Part shown: positions 12,049 through 17,863 of the stretch, one piece after another
Position numbering within the stretch: position 1 is the first letter of the stretch
Layout of the letters: each line of letters starts with the position of its first letter
Source of the DNA: an uncultured Desulfotignum sp.
GTDB lineage: Bacteria; Desulfobacterota; Desulfobacteria; Desulfobacterales; Desulfobacteraceae
Assembly (NCBI GenBank): GCA_937951975.1
Contig: CALGAJ010000178.1
Location: 1-17,863 of the forward strand
Direction of reading: 5' to 3'
Length of the DNA: 17,863 bases
The notes under the pieces: generated by a model
Seen by the model: the letters and a program-made list of their open reading frames with translations, nothing else
Told to the model about the DNA's origin: nothing
Databases searched by the model: none
Made by a program: the position numbers and the translations under genes

Positions 12049-13884
12049 ATGGATAAAACACTTGCCGGTCTGTCCGGATCACGCCGCAGAAAAATTCTGG
12101 AACTGATATTTCAGTACAAGGGATATCTGATTGTTGCAGCCCTGTGCATGATTGTGGTGGCGGCCGCCAACGGGTCCATGGCCTTTCTGGTCAAACCCGT
12201 GATCGACGATATTTTTGTGGCAAAAGACCGGGACATGCTCATGCTGATTCCGGCGTTGGCCGTGCTGGTGTTTCTGCTCAAAGGCGTGGGCACGTTCGGG
12301 TCGGAATACCTGATGAACTACATTGGCGAGCGCATTATCCGGTATTTCAGGGAATCGCTGTACGACCGGATCACGGATCTGCCCCTGGCTTTTATCCACA
12401 AGGAAAAAACAGGGGCTCTCATGTCCCGGATCACCAATGATGTCAATATTGTCAAGGGCATGGTCTCCACGGCCGTGGTCAATATATTCCGGGATTTTTT
12501 TTCCGTGATCGCTTTTTTGTTTGTCATTTTTTACCGGGACTGGCAGCTGGCCCTGGGCGCTTTTGTGGTGCTGCCCCTGGCGTTTTATCCGATTCTGATT
12601 TTCGGCCGGAGAGTCCGTAAGTTTTCCACGGGCACCCAGGAAACCATGGCGGAGTTGAACTCGTTTCTGCACGAGACATTCACCGGCAGCAAGATCATCA
12701 AGATTTTCAATCTTCAGGCATTTGAGAAACAGCGGTTCAAACAAAAGACCCGGTTGCTGTTTGAGCTGGAAATGAAAAAAGTGATTGCCAAGGCCCTGTC
12801 TTCGCCGGTCATGGAGTTTTTAGGGGGGCTGGGCATCGCTTTTATCATCTGGTTCGGGGGCATGCGGGTCATCAACGGGACGTCTACGCCGGGCATCTTT
12901 TTTTCTTTTTTAACAGCCGTGATGATGCTGTATGACCCGGTGAAAAAAATTTCCAAGCTGAACAACACCATCCAGGAAGGCGTGGCCGCCGCATCCCGGA
13001 TTTTCGATGTACTGGAGGAAGACCAGACCATCAAAGAAGCCCCGGATGCGCAGACACTTTCCGGCCGGGCCCTGGCCGTGGCGTTTGAAGATGTGTGTTT
13101 CAGTTACGGGCCCGATGAAGGCCCGGCCCTTGAACATATCAACCTGACGGCGGCCCCCGGGGAGGTTCTGGCCCTGGTGGGCATGAGCGGGGGCGGTAAA
13201 ACCAGCCTGGTGAACCTGATCCCACGGCTGTATGATGTGACATCCGGCCGGGTGACCGTGGGCGGTATCGATGTCCGGGAGCTGTCCGTTCAATCGTTGC
13301 GGGATCATATCTCCATTGTGACCCAGGAACCCATTTTGTTCAACGAAACCGTGAAAGACAATATCCGGTATGGCCGCATGGATGCCACGGACCCGGAGAT
13401 CGAGGCTGCGGCAAAATCCGCCTATGCCCATGATTTCATCACCGGGTTTCCCAAAGGGTACGACACCCTGATCGGGGAACTGGGCTCCCGTCTGTCCGGC
13501 GGGGAAAAACAGCGCATCTGCATTGCCCGGGCCCTGATCAAGGACGCGCCTGTGCTGATCCTGGATGAAGCCACGTCGGCTTTGGATTCCCAGGCCGAGA
13601 AAGTGGTGCAGAAAGCCCTGGAAAACCTGATGAAAGGCCGCACATCCTTTGTCATTGCCCACCGGCTGTCCACCATTGATTATGCATCCCGGATCATACT
13701 GCTCAAAGACGGGGCCATTCTGGAACAGGGTACCCGGGAGGAACTCATGGCCGGTAAAGGCGCGTTTTATGACCTGGTCATGCTGCAGATGGCGGCGAAA
13801 AACACGGCTGAACACCCGGGAAACGGACCGGCCGGACCGCTTTATTTTCCCCGGGAACCTGAAAATAAAACCAGTGAATCATAA
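12049..13884 (+). CDS. msbA: Lipid A export ATP-binding/permease protein MsbA
   Basis: A 611-residue ABC half-transporter that flips lipid A-core across the inner membrane as a homodimer. The N-terminal domain has six hydrophobic segments at roughly 24-46, 66-82, 145-162, 166-186, 257-272 and 281-294. The ATPase domain has Walker A GMSGGGKTS (378-386), Q-loop TQEP (425-428), signature LSGGE (482-486), Walker B VLILDE (502-507) and switch His538. The signature Gln is replaced by Glu, and Walker A ends in Lys-Thr rather than Lys-Ser; both occur in active transporters. The start at 12049 is preferred over upstream in-frame codons at 11977 (TTG) and 11992 (ATG) because the MsbA homology begins there and TAAGG lies just before it, though the spacing is short. 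A Trm112-like gene follows after 14 bp. Confidence 0.9.
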   Translation: MDKTLAGLSGSRRRKILELIFQYKGYLIVAALCMIVVAAANGSMAFLVKPVIDDIFVAKDRDMLMLIPALAVLVFLLKGVGTFGSEYLMNYIGERIIRYFRESLYDRITDLPLAFIHKEKTGALMSRITNDVNIVKGMVSTAVVNIFRDFFSVIAFLFVIFYRDWQLALGAFVVLPLAFYPILIFGRRVRKFSTGTQETMAELNSFLHETFTGSKIIKIFNLQAFEKQRFKQKTRLLFELEMKKVIAKALSSPVMEFLGGLGIAFIIWFGGMRVINGTSTPGIFFSFLTAVMMLYDPVKKISKLNNTIQEGVAAASRIFDVLEEDQTIKEAPDAQTLSGRALAVAFEDVCFSYGPDEGPALEHINLTAAPGEVLALVGMSGGGKTSLVNLIPRLYDVTSGRVTVGGIDVRELSVQSLRDHISIVTQEPILFNETVKDNIRYGRMDATDPEIEAAAKSAYAHDFITGFPKGYDTLIGELGSRLSGGEKQRICIARALIKDAPVLILDEATSALDSQAEKVVQKALENLMKGRTSFVIAHRLSTIDYASRIILLKDGAILEQGTREELMAGKGAFYDLVMLQMAAKNTAEHPGNGPAGPLYFPREPENKTSES

Positions 13885-13898
13885 ATAAGGAGAGGGAT

Positions 13899-14072
13899 AT
13901 GGGTATTTCCAAGGAACTGCTGGACATTCTGGTGTGCCCCAAATGCAAAAACCAGATCCGGCTGACAGAAAACCAGGATGGATTGATCTGTGACGATTGC
14001 GGTCTGTTGTATGAAATCAAAGACGACATCCCCATCATGCTGGTGGAAGAGGCCAAACCGATCCAGTCATGA
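13899..14072 (+). CDS. Trm112-like zinc-binding protein (YcaR/UPF0434 family)
   Basis: A 57-residue protein. It has two cysteine pairs, Cys13-X2-Cys16 (LVCPKCK) and Cys31-X2-Cys34 (ICDDCG), and the family segment YEIKDDIPIMLVEEA. The start is set by an AAGGAGAGGG site just before the ATG. In bacteria such proteins are often found next to lpxK/kdsB lipopolysaccharide genes. Here the gene follows msbA and fits that association. Trm112 proteins in eukaryotes and archaea activate methyltransferases; the bacterial role is unsettled. Its stop overlaps the start of the DUF4416 gene (ATGA, 14069-14072). Confidence 0.88.
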   Translation: MGISKELLDILVCPKCKNQIRLTENQDGLICDDCGLLYEIKDDIPIMLVEEAKPIQS

Positions 14073-14611
14073 GTGTGCCCAAAATGCCGGATCCGGCCAA
14101 GCTGGTGATGTCGGTGTTCATGAAGGAAAAACCGCTGTTTGAATCCGTGTTTCCTTTGCTGGAAACCATCGGCGGTCCCGTGGACCTGGTGTCCAGGTGG
14201 CTGGATTTTGATTTTACCAACTATTATCACAAGGAAATGGGACATCCTCTTTTCCGGCGGATACTGGCGTTCAAGCCCCTGGTGGCTCAGGCGGATCTGT
14301 CAAAAATCAAACAGGCCACCAATGCCGTGGAACAGCAGTTTGTCACAGATCAACAGCGCCGGATCAATATCGACCCGGGTTATCTGCTGCCTTCCCGGTT
14401 TGTGCTGGCCACGGGCAAAGACTATGCCCACCGGATTTACATCGGGGATCAGATGTACGCGGATCTGACCCTGATGTATATCGGCAAACAGTTTGTTCCG
14501 CTGGACTGGACCTATCCGGACTACCGGTCCAAAGAAATCCTTCGTTTTCTGGAACAGGTCCGGGACAAATATCTGCTGGATTTAAAAACAGCCAAAAGGA
14601 GTCAGTCATGA
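14069..14611 (+). CDS. DUF4416 family protein
   Basis: A 180-residue cytoplasmic protein of unknown function. Recognisable family segments are PDPAKLVMSVFMKE near the N-terminus, DFDFTNYYHKEMG (residues about 47-59), NIDPGYLLPSRFVLATGKD (about 107-125) and HRIYIGDQMYADLTLMY. It contains no cysteine pair or nucleotide-binding motif I can identify. It shares four-base start/stop overlaps with both neighbours (ATGA at 14069-14072 and 14608-14611), so its expression is translationally coupled to the Trm112-like and yicC genes. DUF4416 genes are commonly seen next to yicC and gmk in Desulfobacterota, which suggests a link to RNA or nucleotide metabolism, but no function is established. Confidence 0.85.
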   Translation: MSVPKMPDPAKLVMSVFMKEKPLFESVFPLLETIGGPVDLVSRWLDFDFTNYYHKEMGHPLFRRILAFKPLVAQADLSKIKQATNAVEQQFVTDQQRRINIDPGYLLPSRFVLATGKDYAHRIYIGDQMYADLTLMYIGKQFVPLDWTYPDYRSKEILRFLEQVRDKYLLDLKTAKRSQS

Positions 14612-15489
14612 TAAAAAGCATGACCGCGTTTGCCAAAGCGGTCCATACAAAGGATCTGATCACGGCCGAAGCAGTGATCCGGTCCTATAATTCCAGGCAT
14701 CTGGATTTTGCCGTGTACCTGCCTGAATCCTGTCAGGGGCTGGAAGAGGAGATCAAGAAGATTGCGACCCGGTATCACCAGCGGGGCCGGATGGAAATCC
14801 GGGTCACGATCCAGGATGAAGGCTCCCGGGAGAACGGGTTTGACGTGGATGAAACAAAGGCATCGGCCTATTTTAAAGCGTTGAAACAGATCACCGATCA
14901 TCTGGGGCTTTCCCGGGAACCGGAACTGGCGGATGTGCTGTCAGCCAGAAATATCATTGTGCCGGCCGTGGAAAACCCGGATCAGGTCCTGCTGACCCAG
15001 GTGGTGTGTGACGCTGTGGACCTGGCGGCCCGGGACCTGGACCGGATGCGCCGGGCCGAAGGGGAAAACCTGTACCAGGATTTGACGGCCCGGATCACAG
15101 AGATTGAAGATCAGATGGATTTGCTGAAGTCCCTGGCCGGGGATGTCCCGGTGCTGTACAAAAAACGGCTTCAAGAGCGGCTGGCCAGGCTCACCGCAGA
15201 CCAGGGGGAGATCGATCCCGTCCGCCTGGCCCAGGAAGTGGCCATACTGGCGGATAAAAGTGACGTGTCCGAGGAAATCGTCCGGATTTCAAGTCATATC
15301 CATCAGTTTAGAAAAACGATGAATGCGGACAGTTCCCAGGGCCAGACCCTGAATTTTCTGATCCAGGAATTCAACCGGGAGTTCAATACCATTGGATCCA
15401 AAGCCGCTCAGGCCGCATTGTCTCACATGGTGGTGGATCTGAAATCAAAACTGGAAAAAATCCGGGAACAGGTGCAGAACATTGAGTAA
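14608..15489 (+). CDS. yicC: YicC/YloC family endoribonuclease
   Basis: A 293-residue protein of the YicC/YloC family, which has been shown in E. coli and Bacillus to act as an endoribonuclease in RNA turnover. It shows the invariant start MIKSMTAFAKA, the N-terminal segment SYNSRHLDF (residues 26-34), and the C-terminal DUF1732 block containing LIQEFNREFNTIGSKA and the final helical stretch up to residue 293. A long helical middle (about 130-240) fits the known hexameric channel-like architecture. It is coupled to DUF4416 by an ATGA overlap, and its stop lies within the 5' end of the possible long form of the DUF370 gene. Placement in front of gmk is the widespread bacterial order. Confidence 0.92.
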   Translation: MIKSMTAFAKAVHTKDLITAEAVIRSYNSRHLDFAVYLPESCQGLEEEIKKIATRYHQRGRMEIRVTIQDEGSRENGFDVDETKASAYFKALKQITDHLGLSREPELADVLSARNIIVPAVENPDQVLLTQVVCDAVDLAARDLDRMRRAEGENLYQDLTARITEIEDQMDLLKSLAGDVPVLYKKRLQERLARLTADQGEIDPVRLAQEVAILADKSDVSEEIVRISSHIHQFRKTMNADSSQGQTLNFLIQEFNREFNTIGSKAAQAALSHMVVDLKSKLEKIREQVQNIE

Positions 15490-15535
15490 TATTAAAAAAA
15501 AGAAACCTGTCGCTGCCGATCGCACAGGCACAGGC

Positions 15536-15808
15536 ATGGAACAGATATTGCTGAACATCGGTTTCGGCAATACCGTGGTGGCGGACCGGGTGGTGACGAT
15601 TCTGACTCCGAATTCCAGCCCCATGAAACGCCTCAAGGATGAGGCCAGAGATGCCCGCCGTCTCATCGATGCCACCCATGGCCGAAAAACCCGGGCCATT
15701 ATCGTCACGGACAGCAACCATGTGATTTTGTCGGCCATTCAGGCGGAAACCCTGTCCGCCCGGTTTGAAACCCTGATCCGGAACCCGGAACAGACCCAGG
15801 AAAGCTGA
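15536..15808 (+). CDS. DUF370/RemA-like regulatory protein
   Basis: A 90-residue member of the DUF370 family, whose best-known member RemA is a DNA-binding activator of matrix genes in Bacillus. Nearly the whole length is recognisable: NIGFGNTVVADRVVTILTP, SSPMKRLKDEARDARRLIDATHG, RKTRAIIVTDSNHVILSAIQ and ETLSARF. The start at the ATG 15536 fits family length. A longer form beginning at TTG 15482, overlapping the yicC stop and preceded by AGGTG, would add 18 Lys-rich residues and cannot be excluded. The gene lies between yicC and gmk, a conserved order. RemA forms ring-shaped oligomers; whether this copy binds DNA is not known. Confidence 0.87.
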   Translation: MEQILLNIGFGNTVVADRVVTILTPNSSPMKRLKDEARDARRLIDATHGRKTRAIIVTDSNHVILSAIQAETLSARFETLIRNPEQTQES

Positions 15809-15809
15809 T

Positions 15810-16406
15810 ATGAAGAAAAAAGGACGGTTGTTTGTGATTTCCGCGCCTTCCGGGGCCGGTAAAACCACGTTAATCCAACAGGTCATGGTCCGGGTTCCCG
15901 GGGTGTCGTATTCGGTGTCTCATACCACGCGTCCGCCCCGGCCCGGAGAGATTGACGGCAAAGATTATTTTTTTGTCACAGAACCGGTTTTTGAGCAGAT
16001 GATCCAGGCGGGAGAGTGGCTGGAATGGGCCCGGGTTCATGGGAATTATTATGGCACTTCCCGGGTGTTTGTGGAAAAACAGCTGACAGCGGGCAGCAAT
16101 CTGCTTTTGGACATCGATGTCCAGGGGGCCCGGCAGGTCATGGATGCCGGCCTGGATCCCGTCACGATCTTTATTTTGCCGCCTTCCATTGAGGAGCTGC
16201 GCCAACGGCTGGAAAAAAGGGGTACGGACAGTGCGCAAACCATTGCATTACGCCTGGAAAACGCCAAAAAAGAAATCGCGTTGAAACATCTTTACCAGTA
16301 TGTGGTGAAGAACGATGATCTGACAACGGCTGCAAACCAATTGTGCGGCATTTTTGAGCAGGAGATGACGTCTGCCGGAAAGGAACGGAAATTCAGCGAT
16401 GTCTGA
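15810..16406 (+). CDS. gmk: Guanylate kinase
   Basis: Phosphorylates GMP to GDP with ATP in the cytoplasm. The 198-residue protein has the P-loop SAPSGAGKTT (11-20), the GMP-binding region SHTTRPPRPGEIDGKDY (37-53), GNYYGTSR (78-85), the LLLDIDVQGAR segment (98-108) and the lid-side RLEKRGTDS. These are all standard and complete. The start lies 1 bp after the DUF370 stop, with AGGAAAG as ribosome-binding site inside the preceding gene. The stop overlaps the rlmB start by 8 bp. Expression is therefore coupled to the yicC cassette. Confidence 0.96.
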   Translation: MKKKGRLFVISAPSGAGKTTLIQQVMVRVPGVSYSVSHTTRPPRPGEIDGKDYFFVTEPVFEQMIQAGEWLEWARVHGNYYGTSRVFVEKQLTAGSNLLLDIDVQGARQVMDAGLDPVTIFILPPSIEELRQRLEKRGTDSAQTIALRLENAKKEIALKHLYQYVVKNDDLTTAANQLCGIFEQEMTSAGKERKFSDV

Positions 16407-17157
16407 GCCGGGCATGGAAATCCTTTTCGGGTTTCACAGCGTGGTTGAAGCCCTGAAAGCCGGTCGCCGTCGGTTTGAAAAGTTGTATCTGTTCAAGAAA
16501 ATGTCGGGCCGGCGGAAAGACACATTGATATCTGCGGCAAAAACAGCCGGTATTCCCGTGTCCTTTACCGATACCCGGCAGCTGGACGCGCTTGCCCGGG
16601 GCGGGGTTCATCAGGGTATTGCGGCGTTGGCCACCCCGTTTCCGGTATTTCGTGAGCCGGATCTCATGGCCCGGATTGCCCAGAGGCAACTCCCGTTTCA
16701 CGCATTGATTCTGGATCAGATTGAAGACCCCCAGAATGTGGGAGCACTGATCCGCACGGCCCTGTGCACGGGGATGGATTATATCGTGATGCCCAAGGAC
16801 CGGTCTGCGCTGCCCGGTCCCGGAGTTTCCCGGGCCTCGGCCGGTGCCATGGAACATGCATCCATTTTTGTGGTCACCAACACCGCGGCCACCATCCGGA
16901 CCCTTAAAACTCACAATGCCTGGGTGGCCGGTTTAGATGCCGCAGGCAGCACGCTGCTGCACCAGGCGGATCTGACCGGAAACCTGGTCCTGGTGGTGGG
17001 CGGAGAACACAAAGGGGTTCGACCGGGCGTGCTCAAAGTGTGCGATTTTGTAATTTCCATCCCCATCAAAAGTCCGGTCACCTCTTTGAATGCGTCAGTG
17101 GCCGGGGCCATGGCCATGTACGAGGCCCTGCGCCAGAAAATCGTCAATCAAAACTAA
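16399..17157 (+). CDS. rlmB: 23S rRNA (guanosine-2'-O-)-methyltransferase, RlmB/TrmH (SPOUT) family
   Basis: SPOUT-class methyltransferase predicted to methylate the ribose 2'-O of a guanosine in 23S rRNA (G2251 in E. coli). An N-terminal substrate-binding domain (residues about 7-90; LFGFHSVVEALKAG) is followed by the catalytic domain with motif 1 LDQIEDPQNVGALIRTA, motif 2 VVGGEHKGVRP and motif 3 IPIKSPVTSLNASVAGAMAMYE, which form the trefoil-knot SAM site. The length of 252 fits RlmB. The start overlaps gmk by 8 bp, and the gene closes the yicC-gmk cassette. A related TrmH-family tRNA or rRNA target cannot be ruled out from sequence. Confidence 0.92.
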   Translation: MSEPGMEILFGFHSVVEALKAGRRRFEKLYLFKKMSGRRKDTLISAAKTAGIPVSFTDTRQLDALARGGVHQGIAALATPFPVFREPDLMARIAQRQLPFHALILDQIEDPQNVGALIRTALCTGMDYIVMPKDRSALPGPGVSRASAGAMEHASIFVVTNTAATIRTLKTHNAWVAGLDAAGSTLLHQADLTGNLVLVVGGEHKGVRPGVLKVCDFVISIPIKSPVTSLNASVAGAMAMYEALRQKIVNQN

Positions 17158-17175
17158 GGAATAATTCAAATTATC

Positions 17176-17863
17176 ATGCAGCAACCGATTTCAATTACTT
17201 TAAACGGAACATGGCAGGTGCCGGATTATCCGGCAGTGGCCTGTATAAAAGGCGACGGCATTGGATCCGACATCTGGCCCAATGCCCGGATTGTGCTGGA
17301 TGCGGCCGTCAATGCCGTATTTGGAGAAGAAAAAAAAATCGACTGGGTCCCGGTGCCGGCCGGAGAATCCAGTTTCAAACAAACCGGGCACTGGCTTCCG
17401 GATCAGACGCTTGAAACCATCCGGAATTTGAAAGTCGCCATCAAAGGCCCTTTGGCCACGCCCGTGGGAAAAGGTATCCGGAGCCTGAACGTCCGGTTGC
17501 GAAAAGAACTGGACCTGTATGCCTGTATCCGGCCGGTCAGGTATTATCCCCCGGTGCCCAGTCCGGTGAAACACCCGGAAAAAGTGGATATGGTGGTGTT
17601 CAGGGAAAACACGGAAGATGTGTATGCCGGCATGGAATGGGAAGCCGGCACTCCGGAGTGCCAACAGTTGATGCACATGCTCAAAACCCGTCTGAACTGC
17701 CATCTCCCGGAATCAAGCGCGTTGGGGCTCAAGCCCATGTCCCCGGAAAACACCCGGCGCCTGGTGAAAAAAGCGTGTGAATATGCGTTGGAAAACAACC
17801 GCAAAAGTGTGACCCTGATGCACAAGGGCAATATCATGAAATTCACGGAAGGCGGATTCCGCA
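17176..17863 (+). CDS. icd: NADP-type isocitrate dehydrogenase (3' partial)
   Basis: The first 229 codons of an isocitrate dehydrogenase that oxidises isocitrate to 2-oxoglutarate in the citric acid cycle; the gene runs off the window. The resemblance to the E. coli enzyme is strong: KGDGIG (25-30), GIRSLNVRLRKELDLY with Ser103 and Asn105 in the substrate site (E. coli Ser113/Asn115), IRPVRYYPPVPSPVKHPEK, FRENTEDVYAGMEW with Arg143 and Tyr150, and HKGNIMKFTEGGF with Lys217 (E. coli Lys230). It begins 18 bp after rlmB. AAGGA lies rather far (14 bases) upstream, so translation initiation may be modest, or a start and promoter inside rlmB may be used. NADP specificity is inferred from overall similarity because the cofactor-binding loop lies beyond the window. 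Confidence 0.94.
   Translation, partial: MQQPISITLNGTWQVPDYPAVACIKGDGIGSDIWPNARIVLDAAVNAVFGEEKKIDWVPVPAGESSFKQTGHWLPDQTLETIRNLKVAIKGPLATPVGKGIRSLNVRLRKELDLYACIRPVRYYPPVPSPVKHPEKVDMVVFRENTEDVYAGMEWEAGTPECQQLMHMLKTRLNCHLPESSALGLKPMSPENTRRLVKKACEYALENNRKSVTLMHKGNIMKFTEGGFR

Overview
The window (17,863 bp, GC-rich, no RNA genes, CRISPR arrays or insertion sequences seen) looks like the chromosome of an anaerobic Gram-negative bacterium. It most resembles a sulfate reducer of the Desulfobacterota (Desulfobacteraceae-like). This is inferred from a tungsten-type aldehyde oxidoreductase set with its iron-sulfur partners, lipid A/Kdo genes, and the cassette Trm112-like / DUF4416 / yicC / DUF370 / gmk / rlmB / icd. 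No taxonomic marker gene is present, so the assignment is only probable.

Region 1 (1-7369) is metabolic. A HutC-like GntR regulator (5' end outside the window), a histidine ammonia-lyase-type enzyme and a MoaD-like protein ending in Gly-Gly form a compact plus-strand operon. It meets tail to tail (2 bp gap) a minus-strand pair: a FAD/NAD(P) oxidoreductase resembling AorC and a 16-cysteine ferredoxin-like protein resembling AorA. Across a 264 bp divergent control region lies a plus-strand operon: a 91-residue zinc-ribbon protein, a tungsten aldehyde:ferredoxin oxidoreductase (AorB-like) and a second AorA-like protein, closed by a strong terminator. Together they encode all three subunit types of the bacterial AorABC enzyme family, with two AorA paralogues and a MoaD-like protein suited to cofactor sulfuration. 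The divergent region carries three copies of TTCA-N6-TGAAC, each close to a predicted promoter or leader, so the two halves are probably co-regulated.

Region 2 (7370-10707) holds unrelated single genes: an FkbM methyltransferase with more A-rich sequence than its neighbours, a trans-sulfuration-family PLP enzyme on the minus strand, and a patatin-like lipase. Candidate promoters sit in the spacers.

Region 3 (10661-17863) is envelope and housekeeping. waaA (Kdo transferase, minus) diverges from msbA (lipid A flippase, plus). msbA leads a tightly packed series, with several start/stop overlaps, of a Trm112-like protein, DUF4416, a YicC ribonuclease, a DUF370/RemA-like protein, guanylate kinase and an RlmB-type rRNA methyltransferase. 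The start of an NADP-type isocitrate dehydrogenase follows and runs off the window.

The most interesting part is region 1: a split, divergently arranged AorABC-type system with duplicated electron-wire subunit, an uncharacterised zinc-ribbon leader gene, an ammonia-lyase in the same neighbourhood and a repeated operator-like palindrome.
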